A stretch of 64,000 nt of DNA from Pseudomonas fluorescens (GTDB lineage Bacteria; Pseudomonadota; Gammaproteobacteria; Pseudomonadales; Pseudomonadaceae): assembly GCF_002022275.1 (NCBI RefSeq), contig NZ_MSDF01000008.1, forward strand, positions 1 to 64,000. The letters run 5' to 3'. The notes below the pieces were generated by a model that was given only the letters and a program-made list of their open reading frames with translations, was not told where the DNA came from and ran no database searches. Positions 28,998 to 38,828 of the stretch are shown piece after piece. The translations under genes were made by a program, and so were the position numbers. Numbering within the stretch: the stretch's first letter is position 1; each line of letters opens with the position of its first letter.

Positions 28998-30008
28998 CTA
29001 AGGCAACAGATCCTCAAGACGGCCGTGCAAGCGCTGCGGCAGGTTTTCCTGAATCTCGATCAAGGCCCGCGCAATCGCACTCTGAAAGCCCTGCACACCG
29101 GCCGAGCCATGGCTTTTAATTACAATGCCCTGCAAGCCGAGAAAGCTCGCGCCGTTATGCCGCGCGGGTGCCAGGTCAGCCTGCAGGCGCTTCATCAAAG
29201 GCAGCGCCAGGGCACCAACCATGCGTGAAACCAGGTTGCGCTTGAACAACGCCTCGATGCGCGTGGCAATCATGGTCGCCAGGCCTTCACTGGACTTGAG
29301 CAGGATATTGCCGACAAACCCGTCACACACCACCACATCCGCCTCGCCGCGGTACACACCGTCACCTTCGACAAAACCGATGTAGTTCAAGCCCGGCGCG
29401 CCTTGCAGCAACGTGGCGGCGAGCTTGACCTGCTGGTTACCCTTGATGTCTTCGGTGCCGATATTCAGCAGGGCCACCCGCGGCCGGGCCACGCCCAGCG
29501 CCTCGGCGGCGACCGAGCCCATCACCGCAAACTGCAGCAGGTGTACGGCGCTGCAATCGACGTTCGCGCCCAGGTCCAACAGCTGGCAATAGCCTTTCTG
29601 CGTTGGAATTGCCGCGACCATCGCCGGCCGGTCAATCCCTGGCAGCGTCTTGAGCACATGCCGCGACAACGCCATCAACGCCCCGGTATTGCCGGCGCTG
29701 ACACAGGCTTGCACCTTGCCATCACGCAGCAGCTCCAGAGCCACCCGCATAGAAGAGTCGGGCTTGCCGCGCAGCGCTGCCGCTGGCTTGTCATCCATGG
29801 TGATGGTTTCGCTGGCTGGCGTAATCGTCAGGCGCGCGCGATCCACCGCCGGATGGCTGGCAATCAGTTCTTCAAGGAGTGAGGGTTGACCGACAAGGGT
29901 CAGGTGCAGCGAGGGCGTTGCAGACAGGCTGGCAATGCAGGCCTGAACAATGCTGCGGGGACCGAAGTCCCCGCCCATTGCGTCTATCGCGATGACTAGA
30001 GCAGACAA
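28998..30008 (-). CDS. plsX: Phosphate acyltransferase PlsX
   Basis: Makes acyl-phosphate from acyl-ACP for phospholipid synthesis, 336 residues. The N-terminus [16 protein letters not shown] and the segments [20 protein letters not shown] and [15 protein letters not shown] are diagnostic. It starts 4 nt after rpmF, the conserved rpmF-plsX-fab order. Confidence 0.95.
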   Translation of the reverse strand: MSALVIAIDAMGGDFGPRSIVQACIASLSATPSLHLTLVGQPSLLEELIASHPAVDRARLTITPASETITMDDKPAAALRGKPDSSMRVALELLRDGKVQACVSAGNTGALMALSRHVLKTLPGIDRPAMVAAIPTQKGYCQLLDLGANVDCSAVHLLQFAVMGSVAAEALGVARPRVALLNIGTEDIKGNQQVKLAATLLQGAPGLNYIGFVEGDGVYRGEADVVVCDGFVGNILLKSSEGLATMIATRIEALFKRNLVSRMVGALALPLMKRLQADLAPARHNGASFLGLQGIVIKSHGSAGVQGFQSAIARALIEIQENLPQRLHGRLEDLLP

Positions 30009-30012
30009 GTGA

Positions 30013-30195
30013 TTACTCGTCAGCGCCCTTGTCGATCACTTTACGACCACGGTATACGCCTTCTGGCGATACGTGGTGACGCAGGTGAATTTCACCGGTG
30101 GTTTTTTCTACAGACAGAGTGCTTGCCGTCAGGGCATCGTGCGAACGACGCATGTCACGGGCAGAGCGGGATTTTTTGTTCTGCTGAACAGCCAT
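30013..30195 (-). CDS. rpmF: 50S ribosomal protein L32
   Basis: 60-residue basic ribosomal protein, [21 protein letters not shown] at the N-terminus. It is the zinc-free form: no CxxC pair is present, which is normal in this group. Its leader contains TTAGGAG before the ATG. It links ribosome synthesis with plsX in one operon. Confidence 0.96.
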   Translation of the reverse strand: MAVQQNKKSRSARDMRRSHDALTASTLSVEKTTGEIHLRHHVSPEGVYRGRKVIDKGADE

Positions 30196-30208
30196 AATTG
30201 ATTAACTC

Positions 30209-30739
30209 CTAAACGTTTGGGTCACGCTTTAACTGCGCCAATACACTGAACGGGTTGGACCGCGTTACCTCGTCCTCGCTCGGCTCGGGCTCGTCATCAA
30301 GCCCCTCCGGCTGCTGGCATTCTTCCGGATGATGAGCAGGCACAATGGGCAAGGCGAGCAAAAGCTCCTCCTCGATCAGTGCATGCAGATCCAAAGGATC
30401 TTCGCCCAGTTCCAGCACGTCATAACCTTTCGGCAACGACTGGGTATTCGCACCCTCCTTCACCACAGCGTAACTGCATTCGCTGTGAATCGGCAGGGTG
30501 ACCAGCTCAAGACAACGCTGGCAAACCATTTTGACTTCGGTGTCGATAAAACTGTGGATTACCACAGACTTACGTTCATCTCGTTCAAAAACGAATTTGG
30601 CCTGCACCGTACCGACAGTGTCGGAAAGCGGGTCGCAGAGTCTCTCCAAATCGGCCAGCAGCAGTTCACCTTGAAGGGAAGTGCCACGATCAGCCAATTT
30701 GCGCGGGTCAACGTGAGGTGGAATCGGGTCATTCAACAT
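30209..30739 (-). CDS. yceD: YceD (DUF177) 23S rRNA accumulation protein
   Basis: 176 residues from the ATG at 30739 (MLNDPIPPHVDP). The family motif VCQRCLEL in the middle (two cysteines, DUF177 signature) and the acidic tail EDEVTRSNPFSVLAQLK are present. YceD is needed for normal 23S rRNA levels in E. coli and plants. Located directly before rpmF as in most bacteria. Confidence 0.9.
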   Translation of the reverse strand: MLNDPIPPHVDPRKLADRGTSLQGELLLADLERLCDPLSDTVGTVQAKFVFERDERKSVVIHSFIDTEVKMVCQRCLELVTLPIHSECSYAVVKEGANTQSLPKGYDVLELGEDPLDLHALIEEELLLALPIVPAHHPEECQQPEGLDDEPEPSEDEVTRSNPFSVLAQLKRDPNV

Positions 30740-30844
30740 AGGCGCAGCATTATAGGGATGCACCCGGCCATGTCAAAGGAAATTCAGCCCTGTGCGTCAG
30801 CGGGTCGCCCCGTTAGAATCCGCGACTGCCTTGAGGAGACGCCC

Positions 30845-31423
30845 ATGCTGCCTTTATTACTCGCATCCAGCTCGGTTTATCGCCGGGAATTGCTGAGCCG
30901 CCTGCACCTACCGTTCATCTGCAGCTCGCCGGACATCGACGAAAGTCATCGCGAAAATGAATCCGCGATTGAGTTGGTCAAGCGACTGGCTGAAGAAAAA
31001 GCGCGTGCGCTTGCCGGCAGCCATCCAGGTCATTTGATCATCGGCTCCGATCAAGTGGCGGCGCTTGAGGGACGCATTATCGGCAAACCTCATACGTTTG
31101 AAAACGCCCGCGAGCAATTGCTGGCAGCCAGTGGCAAACGCGTGAGCTTTCTCACAGGCCTGGCACTGCTTAACAGCGAGACGGGGCGCTGCCAGGTGGA
31201 TTGCGTGACGTTTAGCGTGCAGATGCGCGTGCTGGATGTTGAGCGGATTGAGCGCTATCTGCGGATCGAGCAACCGTACGATTGTGCGGGCAGCTTCAAG
31301 GCTGAAGGGCTGGGCGTGAGCTTGTTTCAGAGCACTGAAGGGCCGGATGCGACCAGCTTGATAGGGCTGCCGTTGATCCGACTGGTGGATATGTTGCTGG
31401 CTGAAGGCGTGCAAACCCCTTAA
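30845..31423 (+). CDS. Maf/YceF-type nucleotide pyrophosphatase
   Basis: 192 residues, divergent from yceD. SSSVYRRELLSRL near the start, ESAIELVKRLAEEKARALA, IIGSDQVAAL and the CAGSFKAEG loop identify the Maf fold, which hydrolyses non-canonical nucleoside triphosphates. Placement beside yceD/rpmF and SSSVYRR point to the YceF subgroup, specific for 7-methyl-GTP. A much longer frame begins within yceD on the opposite strand and is not real; the ATG at 30845 follows a GAGGAGAC ribosome site. Confidence 0.88.
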   Translation: MLPLLLASSSVYRRELLSRLHLPFICSSPDIDESHRENESAIELVKRLAEEKARALAGSHPGHLIIGSDQVAALEGRIIGKPHTFENAREQLLAASGKRVSFLTGLALLNSETGRCQVDCVTFSVQMRVLDVERIERYLRIEQPYDCAGSFKAEGLGVSLFQSTEGPDATSLIGLPLIRLVDMLLAEGVQTP

Positions 31424-31441
31424 GCACACCGCAAAACCAAC

Positions 31442-31531
31442 TGTGGGAGCTGGCTTGCCTGCGATAGCGGAGGGTCAGCCACTACAAATGTTGACTGATC
31501 CGCCGCTATCGCGGGCAAGCCCGCTCCCACA
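31442..31531. repeat. REPIN with mixed arms
   Basis: The left arm is of the GGCTTGCCTGCGAT type, the right arm of the GGGCAAGCCCGCTCCCACA type, so the two halves come from different REP variants. It sits between convergent maf and sppA. Confidence 0.85.
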
Positions 31532-31554
31532 GTAGTCATTCAGCGCCTTTGAAA

Positions 31555-32538
31555 TTAGCGCAGGGTTGGGCCCTGGAAGCCCATGTACATCGCCAAATGC
31601 TCAGCCACGCTGGCGCCGAGCTTCTTGGAAAAGCGATCAAACGGCGATTCCTCAACCGTGAAATCCACCAGCTCTTTCTCGCCAACCACATCCCGCGCCA
31701 CGGAACTGGCACTGCCCAGGCCGTCGATCAAGCCCAGCGGCAACGCCTGCTCGCCCGACCAGACCAGCCCGGAGAACAGCTCTGGATGATCTTTATCCTT
31801 CAAACGATCGCCACGCCCCTGCTTCACGCTGGCAATGAATTGGCGATGGGTAGTGTCGAGCACGCCCTGCCAGAACTGGGTTTCGTCAGCTTTTTGCGGC
31901 TGGAACGGGTCAAGGAACGACTTGTGCTCACCCGAGGTGTAGGTGCGACGCTCCACGCCCAGCTTCTCCATGGTGCCGACAAAGCCATAACCGGCCGCTG
32001 TCACACCAATGGAGCCGACCAGACTGGCCTTGTCGGCATAAATCTGATCAGCGGCGCTGGCGATGTAATAAGCACCCGAGGCCCCCAGGTCGGAAATCAC
32101 CGCGTACAGCTTGGTGTCCGGATGCAGTGCGCGCAGACGGCGAATTTCGTCATACACATAACCCGACTGCACAGGGCTGCCGCCCGGGCTGTTGATGCGC
32201 AGGATCACGGCCTTGACCTTGGGGTCGTCAAACGCAGCGCGCAGGCTGGTGACGATGTTGTCGGCGCTGGCGGATTCCTTGTCGGCAATCACCCCACGCA
32301 CTTCGATCAAGGCGGTGTAGTGGCTGCCACGGGTGGCGCTTTTTTCCATATCCATCAGCGGGCTGAACAGGGCGAGCATGCCGAGCAGGTAAACAAAGGT
32401 CAGCAGCTTGAAGAAGATCCCCCAACGCCGCGAACGACGCTGTTCCTGCACGCTGGCCAGGAGGGTTTTCTCCAACAGTTTCCAGCTTTTGTCATCACTG
32501 CTTGCAGCCTTTTCAGGCGCTTTCCACTCGTCACTCAT
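31555..32538 (-). CDS. sppA: Signal peptide peptidase SppA (36-kDa type)
   Basis: Inner-membrane serine protease that digests released signal peptides, 327 residues. One transmembrane helix at about 41-60 follows a charged cytoplasmic tail. The S49 catalytic dyad is Ser154 (LGASGAYYIA) and Lys206 (GEHKSFLDPF). It is the short single-domain form. It precedes no gene on its strand before the REPIN and lies 21 nt after the HAD phosphatase. Confidence 0.9.
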   Translation of the reverse strand: MSDEWKAPEKAASSDDKSWKLLEKTLLASVQEQRRSRRWGIFFKLLTFVYLLGMLALFSPLMDMEKSATRGSHYTALIEVRGVIADKESASADNIVTSLRAAFDDPKVKAVILRINSPGGSPVQSGYVYDEIRRLRALHPDTKLYAVISDLGASGAYYIASAADQIYADKASLVGSIGVTAAGYGFVGTMEKLGVERRTYTSGEHKSFLDPFQPQKADETQFWQGVLDTTHRQFIASVKQGRGDRLKDKDHPELFSGLVWSGEQALPLGLIDGLGSASSVARDVVGEKELVDFTVEESPFDRFSKKLGASVAEHLAMYMGFQGPTLR

Positions 32539-32559
32539 GCCATCAACCCCAGCAAAGAC

Positions 32560-33222
32560 TTATTGGGCCCGGCTCAGCCAGGCCTGCAATTCGGAAAAAT
32601 GATCAATCGTCAACCTGGGCTCATAGTGTTGCAAGGCTTCGGCCGCCTGAGCCCCATAGCTGACAGCCACACTGTCCATGCCAGCATTGCGCGCCATCAT
32701 CAGGTCGAAGGAGGCATCCCCCACCATCAATGCCTGGCGCGGCGCTACGCCGCAATGCGCAAGGATTTGCTCCAGCATCAGAGGGTGAGGTTTGCTGGCG
32801 GTTTCATCCGCCGCGCGGGTGATGTCGAAATAATCTTCAAAGCCGTGGGCCTTGAGTACCCGGTCAAGCCCACGGCGCGCCTTGCCGGTCGCCACGGCCA
32901 GGTGATAACCCTCGGCGCGAAAGGCTTCCAGCGACCGCACCACACCGTCAAACAGCGGCGAAGGCGTCGCCTCCAACGCAATATAGTGATCTGCGTAATG
33001 GTCACGAAAAGCTACCAGTTCAGCATCGCTGATCTGCGGGTACAGGGTACGGATCGCCTCAGGCAAACCCAGGCCGATAATGCCTTTTACTGCCAGGTCA
33101 GTGCACAGCTCAAAGCCCGAGCGGGTCGAGGCTGCGTGCATTGATTCGACGATCCGGCCAATGGAATCACACAGCGTCCCGTCCCAGTCAAAAATCAGCA
33201 GTTTGTAATCAAGGTGCGACAC
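32560..33222 (-). CDS. HAD-superfamily phosphatase (phosphoglycolate-phosphatase-like)
   Basis: 220 residues with HAD motif [11 protein letters not shown], motif II VATGK and motif [14 protein letters not shown]... [16 protein letters not shown]. The cap insertion between motifs I and II is the C1 type of Gph/YjjG-like enzymes acting on small phosphosugars. The gene overlaps the rluC end by 14 nt. The exact substrate is not determinable. Confidence 0.85.
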   Translation of the reverse strand: MSHLDYKLLIFDWDGTLCDSIGRIVESMHAASTRSGFELCTDLAVKGIIGLGLPEAIRTLYPQISDAELVAFRDHYADHYIALEATPSPLFDGVVRSLEAFRAEGYHLAVATGKARRGLDRVLKAHGFEDYFDITRAADETASKPHPLMLEQILAHCGVAPRQALMVGDASFDLMMARNAGMDSVAVSYGAQAAEALQHYEPRLTIDHFSELQAWLSRAQ

Positions 33223-34168
33223 TCAAACGCTCCACGGTCTTGGCCCACATCTCATCGACGGGCGCCTGCAGCTTGAGTTCACCACCGTCGGGCAATGGCA
33301 CCGTCAGCATGTAAGCGTGCAGGAACAGGCGCTTGCCGCCCAGATCGCGAATTTCCCTGGAGAAATCCTCGTCGCCGTACTTGGTATCGCCGGCAATGCA
33401 GTGGCCTGCGTGCAGGGTGTGTACACGAATCTGGTGGGTCCGCCCGGTCACCGGCTTGGCCTCGACCATGGTTGCGAAGTCGCCGAAGCGGCGCAGCACC
33501 TTGAACAGGGTCAGGGCCTCTTTGCCCTCTTCGTCCACTTCGACCATGCGCTCGCCGGAGCGCAGGTTGCTCTTCTGCAACGGCGCGCGGACGCTTTTGA
33601 TGGAGCTGGCCCAGTTGCCACGCACCAGCGCCATGTAGCGTTTATCCACGCCGTCGCCCCGCAGGGCGGTGTGCAGGTGGCGCAACATGCTGCGTTTTTT
33701 GGCGATCATCAACAGGCCCGAAGTGTCGCGGTCCAGGCGATGGACCAGTTCCAGCTCCTTGGCGTCCGGGCGCAACTGACGAAAGGCTTCGATCACACCG
33801 AATGTCAGGCCACTGCCGCCGTGAACCGCAATGCCGCAGGGCTTGTTGATCACAATCAGCTTGTTGTCTTCAAAGACAATCGAGGCTTCAAGGCGCTGCA
33901 GCAGGCCCTGAGCCAAAGGCACCGGTTCGTCGCGCTCAGGCACGCGAACGGGCGGCACACGCACAATGTCGCCTGCCTGCAGCTTGTACTCGGGCTTGAT
34001 CCGCCCCTTGTTCACGCGCACTTCGCCTTTACGCAAAATGCGGTAAATCAAGGTCTTGGGCACGCCTTTGAGCCTGGCCAGAAGAAAATTGTCGATGCGT
34101 TGGCCGGCATATTCCGGCGAGACCTCAAGCAGCTGGACGCTGGGGGTCTGGGGGTCGGGAGTCGTCAT
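33209..34168 (-). CDS. rluC: 23S rRNA pseudouridine(955/2504/2580) synthase RluC
   Basis: 319 residues: an N-terminal S4 RNA-binding domain ([31 protein letters not shown]) and a RluA-type catalytic domain with the aspartate in [15 protein letters not shown]. Position divergent from rne with the HAD and sppA genes downstream is the conserved pseudomonad arrangement and supports RluC over RluD. Confidence 0.92.
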   Translation of the reverse strand: MTTPDPQTPSVQLLEVSPEYAGQRIDNFLLARLKGVPKTLIYRILRKGEVRVNKGRIKPEYKLQAGDIVRVPPVRVPERDEPVPLAQGLLQRLEASIVFEDNKLIVINKPCGIAVHGGSGLTFGVIEAFRQLRPDAKELELVHRLDRDTSGLLMIAKKRSMLRHLHTALRGDGVDKRYMALVRGNWASSIKSVRAPLQKSNLRSGERMVEVDEEGKEALTLFKVLRRFGDFATMVEAKPVTGRTHQIRVHTLHAGHCIAGDTKYGDEDFSREIRDLGGKRLFLHAYMLTVPLPDGGELKLQAPVDEMWAKTVERLSVAP

Positions 34169-34927
34169 GGCGGCGATGATAACAATTTTTTATGGAATTG
34201 AAGCACTTAATCATTGCTGCTATAGTCGCGAACGCCGCCAAAAGCGGCCTGGACAGAGGACTTGCGGCAAACTGCCGGCCCTGACCATCGCAATTCATCA
34301 GGACGCGAGGCCGTCCTACGGGGCTTTTGCCACCCTGGAAGGCTCAAGATTGTAACAAGCGCAGGTGACATGAGGCCTGAAGCGAGTGCAGAAAGCAGAG
34401 TGAATACTCGCGTTCTGCGCCGATATTTACGGCCAGTTCACAAAGTGCAGTCAGTCTTGAACCAGACCACGGCGAATACTTCGGAAACAACGCCTGTTAA
34501 GAGCTGAGTGAGAGCGCAGTCGCCCACACCCAGTCTTGTTTAGCCATGAGCGTGGACTCCCCATTGGAGAACACGGTAAATGCCAACCCGCTGCGGATTC
34601 TGCGCGCGGCAGCACCCGAATTATCAGGGATACGTGTAGGGTGGAGATGCACAACCGTCGGACCGTGTAGCACTAGGCTTATATTTAGACGCTTCATCTC
34701 GTCCACAGTCGCCGGTTGATTCCTCCTCCTGACCTTAGCTTTTGTTGAAGTGGTGCCTTTGTCACCACCGCTAACAAGCAGGACGCGTCCGTCGCGATAC
34801 CGGCCCACATTGGCGGGTATTGCTGGACACTGGAGTGGCCAACCACTCTTGACGCACCTGACACCGACCGTGAGAAGTCGTGTGTGCCGAACGCCGTTTC
34901 CGGCAGCCCGGAAACCGACGGTACAAC
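34169..34927 (+). other. Long rne leader and promoter region
   Basis: 759 bases without a credible protein gene. It begins with the rluC/rne divergent promoters, then a leader of about 695 nt. Long structured leaders on rne mRNA allow RNase E to regulate its own transcript in enterobacteria; the same logic is likely here but sequence detail differs. Confidence 0.7.
34198..34226 (+). promoter_or_regulatory. Sigma70 promoter of rne
   Basis: TTGAAG, a 17-base spacer, then TATAGT. Predicted start near 34233, giving a leader of about 695 nt before the rne ATG. Confidence 0.75.
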
Positions 34928-37900
34928 ATGAAAAGAATGCTGATTAACGCAACTCAACCCGAAGAGTTGCGTGTTGCACTGGTAGATGGCCAACGCCTCT
35001 ACGACCTGGACATCGAATCCGGTGCACGCGAGCAAAAGAAGGCCAATATCTATAAAGGCCGTATTACTCGCATCGAACCAAGCCTTGAGGCTGCCTTTGT
35101 CGATTTCGGCTCCGAGCGCCACGGCTTCCTGCCCCTCAAGGAAATCTCCCGCGAGTACTTCAAGAAAGCCCCTGAAGGCCGCGTGAACATCAAGGACGTC
35201 CTGAGCGAAGGCCAGGAAGTCATCGTTCAGGTAGAAAAAGAAGAACGTGGCAACAAGGGCGCAGCCCTGACCACCTTCATCAGCCTGGCGGGCCGTTACC
35301 TCGTCCTGATGCCGAACAACCCACGTGCCGGCGGCATTTCCCGTCGCATCGAAGGCGAAGAGCGCAACGAACTGCGTGAAGCGCTGAACGGCCTGATCGC
35401 ACCTGCCGACATGGGCCTGATCGTTCGCACTGCCGGCCTTGGCCGCAGCAGCGAAGAAATGCAGTGGGACCTCGACTACCTGCTGCAACTGTGGACCGCC
35501 ATCAAAGAAGCGTCCCTGGATCGTTCCGCGCCATTCCTGATCTACCAGGAAAGCAACGTGATCATCCGCGCCATCCGCGATTACCTGCGCCAGGACATCG
35601 GCGAAGTGCTGATCGACAGCGTTGAAGCCCAGGACGAAGCCCTGACCTTCATCCGCCAGGTGATGCCGCAGTACGCCAGCAAGATCAAGCTGTACGAAGA
35701 CAGCGTTCCGCTGTTCAACCGTTTCCAGATCGAAAGCCAGATCGAGACCGCTTTCCAGCGCGTCGTTGAACTGCCTTCCGGTGGCTCCATTGTGATCGAC
35801 CCGACCGAAGCCCTGGTGTCCATCGACATCAACTCGGCGCGTGCCACAAAGGGTAGCGACATCGAAGAAACCGCCCTGCAGACCAACCTGGAAGCGGCTG
35901 AAGAAATCGCCCGCCAGTTGCGCCTGCGCGACATCGGCGGCCTGATCGTGATCGACTTCATCGACATGACCCCAGCCAAGAACCAGCGCGCCGTGGAAGA
36001 GAAAGTCCGCGAATGCCTGGAAGCTGACCGTGCCCGCGTACAGGTCGGCCGCATCTCGCGCTTCGGCCTGCTGGAAATGTCCCGTCAGCGCCTGCGTCCA
36101 TCCCTGGGCGAGAGCAGCGGCATCGTCTGCCCGCGCTGCAACGGCACCGGCATCATCCGTGACGTTGAATCGCTGTCCCTGGCGATCCTGCGCCTGATCG
36201 AAGAAGAAGCCCTGAAAGACCGCACCGCCGAAGTCCGCGCGCAAGTGCCGATCCCGGTTGCCGCTTTCCTGCTCAACGAAAAACGCAACTCGATCACCAA
36301 GATCGAACTGCGCACCCGTGCCCGTATCGTCATCCTGCCGAACGATCACCTCGAAACGCCGCACTTCGAAGTGCAGCGTCTGCGTGATGACAGCCCGGAA
36401 GCTCACAGCGGCCAGTCCAGCTACGAAATCGCTGCTGCTGCAGCTGAAGTGGAAGAAGTTCAGCCAGCCGCTGCGACCCGCACCCTGGTTCGCCAGGAAG
36501 CCGCCGTTAAAACCGCACCGGCGCGTGCCAATGCACCGGTCCCGACTGAAGTGGCTGCACCGGTTGCCGCACCGGCCGCCCTGCCTGAGCCAAGCCTGTT
36601 CAAAGGCCTGGTGAAGTCGCTGGTCAGCCTGTTCGCCACGAAGGAAGAGCCAGTTGCTCCGGTTGTGGTTGAAAAGCCTGCTGCCGAGCGCCCTGCGCGC
36701 AATGAAGAGCGTCGCAACGGCCGTCAGCAAAGCCGTAACCGCAACGGTCGCCGTGACGAAGAGCGCAAGCCTCGCGAAGAACGTGCACCGCGTGAAGAGC
36801 GCGCTCCACGTGAAGAGCGTGCACCTCGCGAAGCCCGTGAAGAAACCCCAGCCGTAGCCCGTGAAGAACGTGCCCCGCGCGAAGAGCGCGCACCACGTAC
36901 CCCGCGCGCTCCACGCGAAGACCGCAAGCCACGTGGCGAACGCGAAGAGCGTGTGCGTGAACTGCGCGAGCCGCTGGACGCCGTGCCAGCTGTTGCGGCC
37001 GTTGCTGCCGAAGCCGCCAGCGAAGAACGCCCGGCCCGTCAGCCGCGTGAAGAACGCGCCCCACGTGAAGAGCGCCAGCCGCGCCCGCCGCGTGAAGAGC
37101 GTCAACCTCGCGCCGAGCAAGCCGCTGCCGCCAGCGAAGAAGAAGAAGTGCTGACCGGCGAAGAGCAACAGGAAGACGGCCAGGACAACGCCGAAGGCGA
37201 TCGTCCACGCCGCCGCTCCCGTGGCCAGCGTCGTCGCAGCAACCGTCGTGAGCGTCAGCGTGATGCCAACGGCAACGTGATCGAAGGTTCGGAAGAAGCC
37301 GGCGAACACGCAGAGGGCGAAACCCACGAACCGACTGGCGCCGAACTGGCTGCCGGCCTGGCCGTGACCGCTGCCGTTGCCAGCTCGGTGATCAGCGCAC
37401 CTGCCGAAGCCCAGGCTCACGAGCAGGCTGAACGCGCCACCGCCACCGTCGAAGAAACGGCTGCCGTAGAAGCGCCAGTCGCTGAAACCTCAGCCTTTGA
37501 AGCGCCGGTAGTTGAAGCGCCAGCCTTTGAGGCCCCGGTTGTTGAAGCCACGACCCCGATCGAAGCCCCAGTGGTTCCGGAAGTGGAAGTAGCACCGGTT
37601 CGCGAAGTCCAGCCAGAAGCCGAAGCCGTTGCAGTTGAACCTGCTCCGGTGGTTGAAGCTCAGCCAGTGGTTGAAGCTGTCGTAGAAGCGCCAGTGGTCG
37701 AAGCCGCTCCGCAAGTGCGTGAAGTTCGCGAAGAACAGACCGCCTTCCAGTGGACGGCCGAACCCGCCGCCCCGGTTGAAGCACCAGCGCCAGCGCCTGC
37801 CCCCGTGGTAGAAGAAGCGCCAGCGCCGGTTGCTGAAGCCGTGGTTGCCGAGCCAGCGCCAGTCGTTGAGCCTGAGCCAGTGGTTGAAGCACCGGTGGTG

Positions 37901-38071
37901 GCCGAAGTCGCCGCTCCAGTGGTTGAAGCCGCGCCTGCCAGCGCCCTGAGCGAAAACGGCCGCGCGCCGAACGACCCGCGTGAAGTGCGTCGCCGTCGCA
38001 AGGAAGCTGAAGCCGCCGCCGCTGCAGCAGCTGCACTGGAAGCAGAGCACGAGAGCAAACCTCTGGCCTGA
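34928..38071 (+). CDS. rne: Ribonuclease E
   Basis: Essential endoribonuclease and degradosome scaffold, 1047 residues. The catalytic half (1-500) has the S1 domain near 35-120, the DNase I-like metal site ([13 protein letters not shown] and IVIDFIDM), and the zinc-link C401-x2-C404 (CPRCNGTG). The C-terminal half is low complexity: an arginine/glutamate region of repeated (A/R)PREER units (~610-760), a KNGR/RRR RNA-binding patch, then Pro/Val/Glu repeats (VVEAP) and a short basic end ([15 protein letters not shown]). Those regions probably bind RNA and degradosome partners. In-frame codons before 34928 are ignored; [10 protein letters not shown] is the universal start. Confidence 0.96.
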   Translation: MKRMLINATQPEELRVALVDGQRLYDLDIESGAREQKKANIYKGRITRIEPSLEAAFVDFGSERHGFLPLKEISREYFKKAPEGRVNIKDVLSEGQEVIVQVEKEERGNKGAALTTFISLAGRYLVLMPNNPRAGGISRRIEGEERNELREALNGLIAPADMGLIVRTAGLGRSSEEMQWDLDYLLQLWTAIKEASLDRSAPFLIYQESNVIIRAIRDYLRQDIGEVLIDSVEAQDEALTFIRQVMPQYASKIKLYEDSVPLFNRFQIESQIETAFQRVVELPSGGSIVIDPTEALVSIDINSARATKGSDIEETALQTNLEAAEEIARQLRLRDIGGLIVIDFIDMTPAKNQRAVEEKVRECLEADRARVQVGRISRFGLLEMSRQRLRPSLGESSGIVCPRCNGTGIIRDVESLSLAILRLIEEEALKDRTAEVRAQVPIPVAAFLLNEKRNSITKIELRTRARIVILPNDHLETPHFEVQRLRDDSPEAHSGQSSYEIAAAAAEVEEVQPAAATRTLVRQEAAVKTAPARANAPVPTEVAAPVAAPAALPEPSLFKGLVKSLVSLFATKEEPVAPVVVEKPAAERPARNEERRNGRQQSRNRNGRRDEERKPREERAPREERAPREERAPREAREETPAVAREERAPREERAPRTPRAPREDRKPRGEREERVRELREPLDAVPAVAAVAAEAASEERPARQPREERAPREERQPRPPREERQPRAEQAAAASEEEEVLTGEEQQEDGQDNAEGDRPRRRSRGQRRRSNRRERQRDANGNVIEGSEEAGEHAEGETHEPTGAELAAGLAVTAAVASSVISAPAEAQAHEQAERATATVEETAAVEAPVAETSAFEAPVVEAPAFEAPVVEATTPIEAPVVPEVEVAPVREVQPEAEAVAVEPAPVVEAQPVVEAVVEAPVVEAAPQVREVREEQTAFQWTAEPAAPVEAPAPAPAPVVEEAPAPVAEAVVAEPAPVVEPEPVVEAPVVAEVAAPVVEAAPASALSENGRAPNDPREVRRRRKEAEAAAAAAAALEAEHESKPLA
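36775..37110 (+). repeat. Imperfect tandem repeat coding for PREER units in rne
   Basis: Repeats of about 12-15 bp around CGTGAAGAGCG encode successive (A)PREER units, in two clusters within rne. They make an arginine/glutamate-rich disordered RNA-binding segment and could vary in number between strains. Confidence 0.75.
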
Positions 38072-38085
38072 TTCCATCGGTGACT

Positions 38086-38122
38086 AAAAAGCCCCGCCTG
38101 AGTGATCAGGCGGGGCTTTTTT
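38086..38122 (+). terminator. Terminator of rne
   Basis: GCCCCGCCTG/CAGGCGGGGC stem with a six-base loop followed by six T; flanking A-run makes it usable in both directions. Confidence 0.92.
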
Positions 38123-38151
38123 ATGCCATCTCGAAAAGGCAGGAGATCCAA

Positions 38152-38236
38152 TGTGGGAGCGGGCTTGCTCGCGAATGCGGTGAATCATTCAGCTCATCAG
38201 CGGCTGACACACCGCCTTCGCGAGCAAGCTCCCACA
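38152..38236. repeat. REPIN, GCTCGCGAAT variant
   Basis: Left arm GTGGGAGCGGGCTTGCTCGC, right arm GCGAGCAAGCTCCCACA; the right arm has lost three bases of the left arm (GGCTTGC to GCTTGC). A third sequence variant within the window. It ends two bases from the stop codon of the MocA-like gene. Confidence 0.85.
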
Positions 38237-38237
38237 T

Positions 38238-38828
38238 TTAATCTGCGTTAAAACGCAACGATTGCGGCACATCTACATCCCACAAAACGCCTGCGTCATC
38301 TACCTGTATCTCACGCAAAGCGGCACATGCAAACAACGGCCTGGCTCCACGATCACCAACCAGCGCCATCAACCCCGGACCGAACGCACGATCAAACGCC
38401 ACAGGATGCCCATACTCACCGGCAGATACCGGCACGCTGATGCCACCCTCCTCCAGCGCGTCAATCACCCGCTCAATGCTGGAAGACCTGATGAACGGCA
38501 TATCCCCCAGCACCACCAACCAGCCGTCCGCCGATTCACTGGCCGCGACCGCCGCCGCAATGCTATCGCCCATGCCGGCCGAGTTCAGCAAAAGAACTTC
38601 ACAGCCATAGGCTGCGCCTAGTCGAATCACTTCAAGCCGATCCGGCGAGGTCACCAGCACGCGCTTGAGCACGCGCTCCGGCAAATTCACCAACACCTGC
38701 TCAATCACCGGCCGCGTCACGCCATCCAGGCCTACGCAAGGCGCCAGCAACTTATCCTGGTCAGCACCCGCTTCAGCCCGAAAACGACTGCCCTGCCCCG
38801 CTGCCAGCACAATCGCCGTTACGCTCAC
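38238..38828 (-). CDS. MocA-like molybdenum cofactor nucleotidyltransferase
   Basis: 196-residue NTP-transferase with the LAAGQGSRF nucleotide loop, DKLLAP, and the VLGDMPFIR metal motif. It belongs to the MobA-like superfamily; the GHPVAFDRAF sequence and pairing with xdhC favour MocA, which attaches CMP to molybdopterin for xanthine-dehydrogenase-type enzymes. It overlaps the xdhC stop by four bases. No molybdoenzyme gene lies next to it in the window. Confidence 0.82.
   Translation of the reverse strand: MSVTAIVLAAGQGSRFRAEAGADQDKLLAPCVGLDGVTRPVIEQVLVNLPERVLKRVLVTSPDRLEVIRLGAAYGCEVLLLNSAGMGDSIAAAVAASESADGWLVVLGDMPFIRSSSIERVIDALEEGGISVPVSAGEYGHPVAFDRAFGPGLMALVGDRGARPLFACAALREIQVDDAGVLWDVDVPQSLRFNAD

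Noticed and set aside
30329..30844. N-terminal extension of the maf frame
   Set aside because: It runs antisense to yceD; the conserved Maf start is the ATG at 30845 with its own ribosome site.
34694..37420. A 908-codon open frame opposite rne
   Set aside because: Antisense of the low-complexity rne tail; composition (Phe/Ala/Gly runs) is an artefact.
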